Origin: Minisyncoccota bacterium
Lineage (GTDB): Bacteria; Patescibacteriota; Minisyncoccia; Minisyncoccales; PWPS01
DNA: 35,685 nt
Reading direction: 5' to 3'
NCBI GenBank assembly: GCA_021734685.1
Contig: JAIPIL010000003.1
Coordinates: 1-35,685, forward strand
Shown here: one piece after another, positions 27,239-35,685 of the stretch
How positions within the stretch are numbered: the stretch's first letter is position 1
How the letters are laid out: every line of letters begins with the position of its first letter
The notes under the pieces: generated by a model
Databases searched by the model: none
What the model saw: only the letters and a program-made list of their open reading frames with translations
What the model was told of the DNA's origin: nothing
Position numbers and translations under genes: made by a program

Positions 27239-28788
27239 TGGCAAAAATATCTCCTTTAACTCAAAAAATAATAAAGGATTTCTCCAGAGAAAAAAAATCT
27301 TCCAAAAAGAAGAGTGATTATTTTGTTAGGATAGAAAGAACCCCTAGAAACAGTGTTTTTAGAAATAAGATGATTGAAAAAGGAGAAAAAGGAGAAAAGC
27401 GAGCTTTAAGAAGAAAAGTAGTTGTATTTTTTTTAAGAAAAAGATTGTTTAGTAAAGATCTTTTACAGACAAACCCAAAAAGCAACGCTCGTCTTCTTTT
27501 TGCTGAAATAATTAGCCGTGGATATCTCTCAAAAAACAAAATTAAAAACTTAAAATTTCAAAAAGTTAGCGCTGTTCTGGAAAAATATTCCTATCTTTTA
27601 AGACACTCTCCTGATCAAAGGATGGGTTTTAAGTGGTGGATTATTGAGGTTGCTTCTTGTGAATTAGAAGAAGTTATATGGTCAGCAAAAGAAGAGAAAA
27701 TATTTACCTCGTATATGGCTCGCTATTTGATGGAAGAAGCCGAGATTGAAAGTAGTTCAAAAAAAATAAATAGCACTTTTTTATTTCGGATATCATCAAA
27801 AAAAGCAATCTTTAAGGGAGTAGATCTTCCGGTTTTCAGTTACTACTTTATAAAAAACAAATATCCTTTCTGGAGTGAGGCGTCAGAAAAGGATCTTGAA
27901 AAAGTAATAACAACAATCAGTGAAGACAAGGAAGATATTGAAAAAGAGTTTAGAGGCACTGCCTATAAGAAAGTTTTTCTTTTTTGCAAAAAAAACACCC
28001 TCCCCTTTCTTGCTATAAAAGATCTTTTCAATCAAAATTCAAAAAAAATAAAGAGTCTTCTTTCTGATCCACAAGAAGTAGAAAAGGAAGTTAAAAAAAT
28101 ATACGAAGAAAAGAAAAAGGAAGTTGAAAAAACAATTTACCTCTCTACAACAACTCTTGCTTTCTTTTTATTTATTTTTAATTTTTCCTTTTTCAATTTC
28201 ACTGTTAATAATTTTGACGCTCTTATCGGCGTCTTCCTCCTCCCTTTCCTTGTTCTACTTCTAACTGTAAGCACTTCCCTTCCTCTTGATAAAAACAAAA
28301 ACAAACTATTATTAAAGGTGATTGATATTGTTTATAAAAAAGAAAACAAAGAAAAAAGAAAAATATCTTTAAAGAAGCATAAGAAAAGTGTTGTTTTTGC
28401 GATAAATATGTTCTATTCTTTATTTTTTGTTGTTTTAATCGCTCTTTTTATTTTCATTCTTTTTATTGTGGAGATGAAGACAAGCAACTCTTTTGTTTTC
28501 TTTTTTCTTCTTCTCTTATCATCTTTCCTTATGGTAAAAATAAGAAAAAAAGTAAAAGATCTTTTTGTAATAGAAAAGAAAGAGAAGATAACAGAAGTTG
28601 CCCTTGATGCTCTTTCTTTTCCTTTAATAAAGGTAGAAAAAGCACTTGAAATTAACGAAAAAAAATGTCACCCTGCTTTTATAATAACTGAAGCATTAAT
28701 AAAAATGAGAAAAAAAGATATTGTTGATCTTTTTAATAACTGGAAGTTGAAGTTAAAACAAAAAAAAGAAAAAATATACGAAATTTAA
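27238..28788 (+). CDS. uncharacterised protein with several C-terminal-half transmembrane segments
   Basis: ORF 516 aa; start overlaps thrS stop (TAATG); charged N-terminal ~300 aa then hydrophobic helices. Confidence 0.75.
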   Translation: MAKISPLTQKIIKDFSREKKSSKKKSDYFVRIERTPRNSVFRNKMIEKGEKGEKRALRRKVVVFFLRKRLFSKDLLQTNPKSNARLLFAEIISRGYLSKNKIKNLKFQKVSAVLEKYSYLLRHSPDQRMGFKWWIIEVASCELEEVIWSAKEEKIFTSYMARYLMEEAEIESSSKKINSTFLFRISSKKAIFKGVDLPVFSYYFIKNKYPFWSEASEKDLEKVITTISEDKEDIEKEFRGTAYKKVFLFCKKNTLPFLAIKDLFNQNSKKIKSLLSDPQEVEKEVKKIYEEKKKEVEKTIYLSTTTLAFFLFIFNFSFFNFTVNNFDALIGVFLLPFLVLLLTVSTSLPLDKNKNKLLLKVIDIVYKKENKEKRKISLKKHKKSVVFAINMFYSLFFVVLIALFIFILFIVEMKTSNSFVFFFLLLLSSFLMVKIRKKVKDLFVIEKKEKITEVALDALSFPLIKVEKALEINEKKCHPAFIITEALIKMRKKDIVDLFNNWKLKLKQKKEKIYEI

Positions 28789-28791
28789 ACT

Positions 28792-30021
28792 ATGAAATAT
28801 CACATAATAACATACGGCTGTCAGATGAACGAAAGTGACAGCGAAAGAGTATCATCATTTTTCCAAGAAAACGGACTCTTGGAGGGAGATGAAGAAGAAG
28901 CTGATGTTATCATCTTTACTGCTTGCAGTATTCGTCAGTCAGCGATAGACAGAGTTATCGCAAGAGGAAAAGAGATAAAGAAAAAAAAGGAAAAGCCAGT
29001 AACAATTCTTACAGGATGTGTTCTTGAAGAAGATAAAAAAAGTTTATCTTCTATTTTTGATTACATTTTAGATATTAACGACCTCCCTCACTGGCCACTT
29101 CCCTTTCTTAGCAAAAGCAGTAAACAATACTTTGAAATCGTTCCAAAAAGAAACGGTATTAGTGCCTACATATCAATTATGACTGGTTGTGACAACTTCT
29201 GCACATACTGTGTTGTTCCTTATACTAGAGGAAGAGTATCTTGTCGTCCAACAAAAGAAGTTTTAAAAGAAGTTGAAGAGGCCGTAGAAGAAGGACACAA
29301 AGAGATCTGGTTTCTCGGACAAAATGTAAACGCCTATAAAGAAGAACTAACTTTTGGAGAACTACTAAAAGAAACAAACAAAATAAAAGGTGATTTCTGG
29401 ATAAGGTTTACCAGCTCTCATCCAAACGATTTTACCGATGATATGATTGAGGCGATGAAAAACTGCAAAAAAGTAACCAACTACCTAAACCTTCCTGTTC
29501 AATCTGGAAACGACGAGATTTTGAAAAAAATGAACAGACCATACAACATTTCAGAGTATAAAAAAATTATTACAAAAGTAAAAGAAGAAGTCCCCGATGT
29601 GTTTATATCAACCGACATAATTGTTGGTTTTCCCGGAGAAACAGAAAAACACTTCCGAAGTACCCTAAATCTCTTTAACGAAATCTTGTTTGATATGATA
29701 TACATCGGAAAATACTCTCCCCGAAAACAAACTGTTGCCTATAAGATGAAAGAAACAGTTTCTCCAAGCGAAAAAAAGAGAAGAGAAAAGGTTTTAAATG
29801 AACTACTAAAAGAAAGTAATCTTGAAAAAAACAAGCAATATATTGGAAAAAAATTAAAAGTGCTGGTTACTAACTCTAATAGTAAAGGATTACTGGTTGG
29901 AAAAACAAAAAACTACAAAAGCGTTAGTTTCAAAGGAAGTAAAAAACTGATCGGCAGTTTTGTTGATGTTAAAATAAATGACTACTCTCTATGGGGATTA
30001 AAAGGAACAAAGATAAGTTAA
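28792..30021 (+). CDS. miaB: tRNA-2-methylthio-N6-dimethylallyladenosine synthase (MiaB-type methylthiotransferase)
   Basis: ORF 409 aa; TYGCQMNESDSERV, GCDNFCTYCVVPYTRGR, VQSGNDEILKKMNRPY, DIIVGFPGETEKHF. Confidence 0.93.
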   Translation: MKYHIITYGCQMNESDSERVSSFFQENGLLEGDEEEADVIIFTACSIRQSAIDRVIARGKEIKKKKEKPVTILTGCVLEEDKKSLSSIFDYILDINDLPHWPLPFLSKSSKQYFEIVPKRNGISAYISIMTGCDNFCTYCVVPYTRGRVSCRPTKEVLKEVEEAVEEGHKEIWFLGQNVNAYKEELTFGELLKETNKIKGDFWIRFTSSHPNDFTDDMIEAMKNCKKVTNYLNLPVQSGNDEILKKMNRPYNISEYKKIITKVKEEVPDVFISTDIIVGFPGETEKHFRSTLNLFNEILFDMIYIGKYSPRKQTVAYKMKETVSPSEKKRREKVLNELLKESNLEKNKQYIGKKLKVLVTNSNSKGLLVGKTKNYKSVSFKGSKKLIGSFVDVKINDYSLWGLKGTKIS

Positions 30022-30896
30022 AAGTTGTTGTTGTCTTAGGACCAACCTCTTCTGGAAAAAGTGATCTCGCCGTTGAGATCTCTAAAAAGTTTAACGGCGA
30101 AGTTATATCAGCTGATTCAAGGCAAGTTTACAAAAAGATGGATATCGGTTCTGGAAAAGTTACCGAAGAAGAGATGCAAGGAGTCCCCCACTATCTTCTT
30201 GATGTTGTTGATCCTAAAAAAAGATTTAGTGTTTCTGATTATAAAAAACTTGCTGAAAAAGCAGTAAAGCAGATTGCTGAAAAAGGAAAACTACCTATCG
30301 TTTGCGGAGGAACTGCTTTCTATATAAAAGCACTGATGGACGGGGTTGTTTTTCCTAAGGTTTCCCCTGATTGGACACTAAGAAGAAGATTGGAGAAAAA
30401 AACTACAGAAGAGCTTTATCAGGAGCTTGAAAAAAAAGATCCGCAAAGAGCGGAAAATATTGACTCTAAAAACAAAGTAAGGTTGATAAGAGCGTTAGAG
30501 ATAATATCAAAAACAAAAAAGCCAGTTCCTAAGGTAAAAGAGGAACCGCCATACAACTCACTATATATAGGAATAGATGTTGATCAAGAAGAATTAGAAG
30601 AGAGAATAGAAAAAAGACTGGACCGCCGAATTGAAGAAGGAATGATTGAAGAAGTTCGTAGCTTAAAAGAAGATGGCGTTTCGTGGGAACGGCTTGAAGA
30701 GTTAGGATTAGAGTATCGCTGGATCGCTCGCTACCTCCAAGGGAAGATTGATTACGAAGAAGCAAAAGAGAGGCTGTCCACTGATATAAAAAAGTTTAGC
30801 AAAAGACAAAGAACATGGTGGCGAGGAGACGAAAGAATCCACTGGATAAAAAACCTAAAAGAAGCAGAAGATCTAGTCAACAGCTTTATAAAATAA
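29991..30896 (+). CDS. miaA: tRNA dimethylallyltransferase
   Basis: ORF 301 aa; VVLGPTSSGKSDLAVEI, SADSRQVYKKMDIGSGK, GVPHYLLDVVDP, GGTAFYIKALMDG, FSKRQRTWW. Confidence 0.95.
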   Translation: MGIKRNKDKLKVVVVLGPTSSGKSDLAVEISKKFNGEVISADSRQVYKKMDIGSGKVTEEEMQGVPHYLLDVVDPKKRFSVSDYKKLAEKAVKQIAEKGKLPIVCGGTAFYIKALMDGVVFPKVSPDWTLRRRLEKKTTEELYQELEKKDPQRAENIDSKNKVRLIRALEIISKTKKPVPKVKEEPPYNSLYIGIDVDQEELEERIEKRLDRRIEEGMIEEVRSLKEDGVSWERLEELGLEYRWIARYLQGKIDYEEAKERLSTDIKKFSKRQRTWWRGDERIHWIKNLKEAEDLVNSFIK

Positions 30897-30926
30897 AAAC
30901 AGGGGGTTGTGTAGAACAACCCCCTT
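30897..30926. terminator. terminator hairpin between convergent miaA and small ORFs
   Basis: AGGGGGTTGT-GTAGA-ACAACCCCCT; T-rich tract on the minus-strand side. Confidence 0.65.
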
Positions 30927-30947
30927 TGGTTAAGGGCTCAAGTGTTT

Positions 30948-31151
30948 TCATATCGCCAGCACACTTTCCTCTGGCTCTAACGAGACACTCGAGACCCTTC
31001 TTTTATTGCTGTTGTTGTAAATGGCCGAAATTTCGGCCAAAGGAATGCTCTTCACGACCTCATCATCTCCCTGAGGCAAGAAAAAAAGCATTCCCCTCTC
31101 TATCCAATGTTCCTCGGTGGCACCATCAGGGCGCCGGATGGTAATTTTCAT
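30948..31151 (-). CDS. small uncharacterised protein
   Basis: ATG at 31151 preceded by AGGAGG (minus strand); ~67 aa MKITIRRPDGATEEHWIERG... Confidence 0.55.
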   Translation of the reverse strand: MKITIRRPDGATEEHWIERGMLFFLPQGDDEVVKSIPLAEISAIYNNSNKRRVSSVSLEPEESVLAI

Positions 31152-31503
31152 CACCACCTCCTTTCTTAAAAGTTACCTTCATAGAGTCGCCGTCAACTAC
31201 GGCGATCATCTTATGCCTATTGCACAAGGTTTCGATTTCCTTCAGAGAAATATCATGCAGAGAAATCTCTTTTTTTCTGAGAAGAAAAATGACTTCTTCA
31301 ACCATCTCCTGAACTTCCTCCTTTTTCCAAAGAAGGATGAAGGGAGAGAAAAGAAAAATCCATTTCGGGGTATAGGCAATCAGCCCCGGATGAGAAGCGC
31401 TTTGATCAAAGACATATAGCATTCCACCAACAATCCAGGCACCAAAAGTAAAAGTAGAGAGAACACCTACAACGAACAAGCTTGTGAAAAGAACTGATTT
31501 CAT
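31126..31503 (-). CDS. small uncharacterised membrane protein
   Basis: ATG at 31503 with AGGAG upstream; 125 aa, N-terminal hydrophobic segments; consensus promoter upstream. Confidence 0.6.
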   Translation of the reverse strand: MKSVLFTSLFVVGVLSTFTFGAWIVGGMLYVFDQSASHPGLIAYTPKWIFLFSPFILLWKKEEVQEMVEEVIFLLRKKEISLHDISLKEIETLCNRHKMIAVVDGDSMKVTFKKGGGDENYHPAP

Positions 31504-31537
31504 ACTATTCTCCTTTTTTCGTTTCTGTTTATCGTAT

Positions 31538-31566
31538 ATTATATAAATAATAATGATATTTGTCAA
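31538..31566 (-). promoter_or_regulatory. consensus sigma70 promoter
   Basis: Minus strand TTGACA (31566-31561), 17 nt, TATAAT (31543-31538). Confidence 0.85.
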
Positions 31567-31588
31567 GAGAAAAACCATAAAACAACAA

Positions 31589-31627
31589 AAAAGCTGTGCG
31601 GGGGTGGAGTCCGCACAGCTTTTTTTC
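31589..31627. terminator. bidirectional-looking terminator downstream of gatB
   Basis: AAGCTGTGCGG-GGGTGGAGT-CCGCACAGCTT flanked by A-run and T-run. Confidence 0.85.
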
Positions 31628-31639
31628 TTTTAAGCTCTT

Positions 31640-31658
31640 CCCAAGGTCCGACCTTGGG
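31640..31658. repeat. hairpin CCCAAGGT-CCG-ACCTTGGG
   Basis: 8 bp perfect inverted repeat immediately 3' of gatB. Confidence 0.6.
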
Positions 31659-31663
31659 AGTTT

Positions 31664-33115
31664 TTAGTTTAGTTTTTGTTTTAGGATTTTGTTTGCTTGA
31701 TCGGGAGATGCTTTTCCTTTTGTTTTTGCCATTACTTTTCCTATTAAGAACTGTAAAACTTCAATTTTTCCTTCTTTGTATTCTTTAATTGCTGGCTGAC
31801 TTTCAGTTATAACCTCATCAACTACTTTTTCTATCTCCCCTTCGTCGCTAATCTCAGAAAGTCCCTTTTCTTGAATCACAACTGAAGCATCTTTTCCGCT
31901 TTCAAACATTTCTTTTATCACTATTTTTGCTATCTTGCTTGATATTTTTTTGTTATAAACAAGAACTACAAAGTCAGCAAACTTTAACGGATTTATTTTT
32001 GTTTCATTAACTAATCCTCCGTTCAACATTCCAAGAACTTCACTAAAAAGATAATTTTTAGCAATCTTTCCAACTTCTTTTTTTGCTTCATTCTTGTTTA
32101 TCTTTTTCAAGGCTAGCTGAACTGTTTCTTCAAAGTAATCTGCCACTTCTCGGTTATCAATAAAGACCTCTATTTCGTTCTCTTTATCTACCCCATACTC
32201 CTCCTTAAAACGATTTCTTTTCTCTTTTGGTAGTTCTACTCCAATCTCTATTCCATCTTTCTTAAAAGGGCTTTCATTTAAAAACAAAGGGGGAAGATCT
32301 GGCTCTGGAAAGTAACGGTAATCATGAGCATTTTCTTTTGCTCTTTGAGAAAATGTTTCTTCTCTCTGATCGTGCCACCCTCTTGTTTCTTGGACAACCA
32401 ACTCCCCTCTCTCAAGGACTTCTCTTTGTCTTTTTATCTCATACTCTGTTGCGTTATAAACAGTGCGGAAAGAGTTTAGATTTTTAATCTCTACCTTCGT
32501 TCCAAACTCTCCGTTCTCTTTGCAAAGAGAGATGTTAACTTCAACCCTCATCTGCCCCTGATTCATATTTGCTTCTGAAACTCCAAGATAACGGAGAATA
32601 AGTTGTAGTTCTTTTGCAAATCCACGAGCTTCTTCCGCGCTTCTTATGTCTGGCTCTGTCACAAGCTCCATCAAAGGAACTCCTGAGCGGTTAAAATCAA
32701 TAAGTGATTCTTTTTCTTTTTCGTTGTGAACAATTCTTCCTGTATCTTCTTCAAGGTGAATACGATTAATTCTTATCTTTCTATCCCCCACCTCTAAATA
32801 ACCATCATAACAAAATGGTTTTTCATCTTGTGATATCTGATATCCTTTTGGGAGGTCTGGGTAAAAGTAATTTTTACGATCAAAGCGGGATTCATCTCTT
32901 AAGCTACAATTCAGTGCCTTCCCTGCTTTCAAAACACTAATAACTGCTTCTTTGTTTATTACCGGAAATGTTCCCGGATGCCCCAAACAAACAGGACAGA
33001 TATAGGTATTAGGACTTCCTGCTTCAGCATTATTAGGACAAGAACAAAACATCTTTGATTTTGTTTTCAACTGAGCGTGAATCTCTAATCCTATTACAGG
33101 CGTATATTTTTTCAT
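31664..33115 (-). CDS. gatB: Asp/Glu-tRNA amidotransferase subunit B
   Basis: YTPVIGLEIHAQLKTKSKMFC, CPVCLGHPGTFPVIN, DFNRSGVPLMELVTEPD; start chosen at MKKYTPVIG. Confidence 0.96.
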   Translation of the reverse strand: MKKYTPVIGLEIHAQLKTKSKMFCSCPNNAEAGSPNTYICPVCLGHPGTFPVINKEAVISVLKAGKALNCSLRDESRFDRKNYFYPDLPKGYQISQDEKPFCYDGYLEVGDRKIRINRIHLEEDTGRIVHNEKEKESLIDFNRSGVPLMELVTEPDIRSAEEARGFAKELQLILRYLGVSEANMNQGQMRVEVNISLCKENGEFGTKVEIKNLNSFRTVYNATEYEIKRQREVLERGELVVQETRGWHDQREETFSQRAKENAHDYRYFPEPDLPPLFLNESPFKKDGIEIGVELPKEKRNRFKEEYGVDKENEIEVFIDNREVADYFEETVQLALKKINKNEAKKEVGKIAKNYLFSEVLGMLNGGLVNETKINPLKFADFVVLVYNKKISSKIAKIVIKEMFESGKDASVVIQEKGLSEISDEGEIEKVVDEVITESQPAIKEYKEGKIEVLQFLIGKVMAKTKGKASPDQANKILKQKLN

Positions 33116-33119
33116 TTTT

Positions 33120-33776
33120 CTAATTATTAGATTCTTCTTCTGCGATCTCAACTCCGGAACTACTTCCAATGATATCCGCTCCTGCTTCTATCATTTTTTT
33201 TGCTTGTTCATAATTACCTATATTCCCCGAAGCCTTTACTAAAAGCCCGGGAGCATTTTCTCTCATCATTTTTAGATGACGAGCTTTTTCTTCAGCTTCT
33301 CTTCCTTCAAGGGGGTCTTTTGATGTTGCTGTTTTAACACAAATTGCTCCCGCTTCTTTAACCATTTGTGAAGCTTTTTTTATCTCATCATCGGTTAAAT
33401 ATCCTGATCCGATAATCACCTTTGTTGGAGCAATTGCACAAACCGCTTTCAGATCTTCTAAGACTTTTTCGTGTCTATCGTGCTTCATATCAATAATGTT
33501 CATCACAATATCAACCTCGTCAGCTCCGTCTTCTCTGACTTTTTTACACATCTCCACTCTTTCTTCAGTGCTACTTAATCCCATTGGAGGATCAACGAGA
33601 ATAACTGTTTTAACATCGGTTCCTTCTAACTCTTCAGAAACAACTTTTGTCCACTCAGGATTAACACATACTCCGTGAAATCCATACTGCTTTGCTTCTT
33701 CACAGGTTTTTTTAATATCTTCAACTGTTGCATCTTTCTTAATATTTGTGTGATCAATTTTTTCTGTAATAGACAT
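33120..33776 (-). CDS. deoC: deoxyribose-phosphate aldolase
   Basis: ORF 218 aa; IDHTNIKKDAT, DEVDIVMNI, CVKTATSKD, VKASGNI. Confidence 0.93.
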   Translation of the reverse strand: MSITEKIDHTNIKKDATVEDIKKTCEEAKQYGFHGVCVNPEWTKVVSEELEGTDVKTVILVDPPMGLSSTEERVEMCKKVREDGADEVDIVMNIIDMKHDRHEKVLEDLKAVCAIAPTKVIIGSGYLTDDEIKKASQMVKEAGAICVKTATSKDPLEGREAEEKARHLKMMRENAPGLLVKASGNIGNYEQAKKMIEAGADIIGSSSGVEIAEEESNN

Positions 33777-33816
33777 ATAGTGTTTTTAAATTAAATTATT
33801 ATAATTAATAATATAG

Positions 33817-33849
33817 CAAAAAAGAGCCCCTTAATCAAGGGCTCTTTGC
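33817..33849 (-). terminator. intrinsic terminator of the tmk-ThyX-like unit
   Basis: AAAGAGCCC-CTTAATCAAG-GGGCTCTTT with T-run on minus strand. Confidence 0.8.
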
Positions 33850-33870
33850 TTTATAGACCAAGGCCTATAT

Positions 33871-35211
33871 TTATATTTTTCTTTCCGGAAAAGGATTTTT
33901 TTCTACTGCTTTCATATCTCGGCCACAGTATCTCCCTCCTTCTCCACACTTTCCAGTTAAAACGCAGTTTGGCGCCATTGCTCTTGCAAGAGGATGATCT
34001 TGAAGTTGCTCCTGTAAAGAGCGAGCCACTTCATATATCTCTTCTTGGGCACACCAGCATAGTCTTTTTGAAAGCTCGTGAACCACTGCGTTGTATGACC
34101 CTTTCTTGTGATACTTGACCATCGCTCCGTAGGGGGCAAGAACAAGCATCAAGCTTTCTGGAAGTTCATCTCGGAGAGAGAGCCAGCTGTTAAAAACATC
34201 TTCTGCCTCGCTCTCTAATCCCAAGCCATCAAGAACTGGTGGAAAGTAGAACTTTCCGTTAAAAGAGGGCCTACTTCTTCTCACTGTCCGGTGTCTCTGG
34301 TCTTGTCCCATTGTTGCAATGGAAATTTCTATCTCTGTTTCAATATCCAGAACATTGTTATCCATTAAGTGAGGAGAAAAGTGAGCAAGATCAACGGGAT
34401 GCATCTCTTCTGATTTTGGTAAGATGAAGTCTTCAACTCCTTCCTTGTTTATCAGTTTCGTTTTTGGTTTTTTTGCAATTCCGCTAAAACCATCGCACCA
34501 ACCAACAGCACTTATCAATTCGGCATGCTCTCTTCTTTGAAACGCAAACTCAAGCTCTGGCCACTTTTCCAAAACAATATCCACCATCTTTTGAGTAACA
34601 TCGATCATTCCCGGAGACCAAGCGGAGCGGTACATCCCTGCCAAAGCAGAAATATTAACCGTGTACTCTAACGCCGTTGGAAATACAACTGGGATAAACA
34701 TTCGTAACTGCTCTTGTGCAATCTTCGGAGCATTTTTCTCAATGTAAGAAGCTGAGGCGTTTGGTCTTTCTTCTTTGATCAACCGTTCAACTTCTTTCAC
34801 TGCTCTGTTAATGTTTGATTGGTAAACAGTTATCGCCTTCTGGATGTAGTTCAGAACAAGCTCCCTGTTTTTCACTTCCGGCCAGTAGTGCTTAATATAT
34901 CCTTCAATCATATCAAAATCAGGATTATTAAACATCTTTCCACAAAAACGACCCGAGCGTTGGCTGGTATTGTAGAAAGGGCTTGCCAGATGTAACCCAA
35001 ATGTAACATCACCAATCGCAATATCTTCTATCAAAAATGTGCAGTAGAAGTGTTGAAAAGTTGTGTGATGTCCTGTTCCCCAAAGGTTGTTTTCAATATC
35101 AATTGTTTTGCCCCACTCTGGAGCAGTGTCTTGATAGCAAACCTTTGCTGCATGGGAAATTGACTCTAATGGATTCTTTGTTGGCCAGTTTATTAAACTT
35201 GCTTTAATCAT
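33871..35211 (-). CDS. tandem (two-domain) FAD-dependent thymidylate synthase-like protein
   Basis: ORF 446 aa; C-terminal half QRHRTVRRSRPSF (RHRX7S); N-terminal half GHHTTFQHFYCTFLIED...NTSQRSGRF ThyX-like but lacking RHR. Confidence 0.8.
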   Translation of the reverse strand: MIKASLINWPTKNPLESISHAAKVCYQDTAPEWGKTIDIENNLWGTGHHTTFQHFYCTFLIEDIAIGDVTFGLHLASPFYNTSQRSGRFCGKMFNNPDFDMIEGYIKHYWPEVKNRELVLNYIQKAITVYQSNINRAVKEVERLIKEERPNASASYIEKNAPKIAQEQLRMFIPVVFPTALEYTVNISALAGMYRSAWSPGMIDVTQKMVDIVLEKWPELEFAFQRREHAELISAVGWCDGFSGIAKKPKTKLINKEGVEDFILPKSEEMHPVDLAHFSPHLMDNNVLDIETEIEISIATMGQDQRHRTVRRSRPSFNGKFYFPPVLDGLGLESEAEDVFNSWLSLRDELPESLMLVLAPYGAMVKYHKKGSYNAVVHELSKRLCWCAQEEIYEVARSLQEQLQDHPLARAMAPNCVLTGKCGEGGRYCGRDMKAVEKNPFPERKI

Positions 35212-35257
35212 AGTTTCCTCCTTTAACCTTTAATAATAAAGAATCTCCCCCCTTATC

Positions 35258-35685
35258 CTATAACCCTAAAACCTTTTTAACTTTGTTATGTATCTCTTCT
35301 CGTGATAAAAGCTTTCCTTCTTTGTCAAGACACTCAACAGCAATAAACTCCTCTGGATACTCTTTTGCCATCTCTAAATAAACACTTAAACTATCGGCAA
35401 GATGTTTTTTATCTTCCTCATGAATGTCTCTTTTTTTATCTCCTAAATAAAGGTGTTTTTTCGCTTTCTTCTCTTTGTCAGTAATTTTTGAAGAAAGCTC
35501 GTATGAAAAAGCTGTTGATGTTTTAAGAATAACCGTAACATCCGGCTTTGGTATTTCAAATATTTTATACTCCAAATTATACAGCCACTTGATATACTCT
35601 TTTCTTTCCTTCTTGTCTTTTATCTTTCCTCCTTGATGAGCAACATTAGAAGAAACATATCTATCAGAAACAACCACAAATCCTT
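35258..35685 (-). CDS. tmk: thymidylate kinase, 5' end truncated by window edge
   Basis: KGFVVVSDRYVSSNVAHQGGKI (DRYxxSSxAxQG) and PDVTVIL; frame stays open to the window end. Confidence 0.85.
   Translation of the reverse strand, partial: GFVVVSDRYVSSNVAHQGGKIKDKKERKEYIKWLYNLEYKIFEIPKPDVTVILKTSTAFSYELSSKITDKEKKAKKHLYLGDKKRDIHEEDKKHLADSLSVYLEMAKEYPEEFIAVECLDKEGKLLSREEIHNKVKKVLGL

Noticed and set aside
1-35685. CRISPR array, tRNA or rRNA genes
   Set aside because: No regularly spaced repeats and no convincing T-arm/acceptor pairs or rRNA motifs were seen by eye; a tRNAscan-SE/CRISPR finder run would be decisive

Overview
Bacterial chromosomal window, AT-rich and densely packed with housekeeping genes. 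It resembles a reduced Patescibacteria/CPR-type genome; that placement is inference only. Core content: translation genes (glyQS, valS, thrS, gatB, trmD, rpsP, rpmF, rnc, nusB, khpA, miaB, miaA), an isoprenoid pair (idi, polyprenyl synthase), a P-type ATPase, rnhB, dnaE, and a thymidylate block (tmk, ThyX-like, deoC). The most notable signals are: (1) a glycine T-box-like leader upstream of glyQS with a textbook antiterminator/terminator but an apparently non-canonical, very short decoding domain and an 8-nt repeat allowing an alternative pairing; (2) a 375-aa intein at the FQLE/SGGM active-site motif of DnaE, carrying a non-LAGLIDADG PD-(D/E)xK/Vsr-like nuclease candidate plus zinc-knuckle and NUMOD3-like segments; (3) a small trpS remnant (N-terminal HIGH region apparently fused to a C-terminal tail) not in the ORF track; (4) a divergent TrpD-like protein beside an AKR and a nucleotidyltransferase in an atypical left-end segment; (5) a tandem ThyX-like protein whose first domain has lost RHR; (6) a membrane-anchored serpin; (7) a HepT/MntA toxin-antitoxin pair; (8) a truncated Mur-ligase-like protein; (9) a composite palindromic intergenic repeat. 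No CRISPR array, rRNA or tRNA gene was seen.
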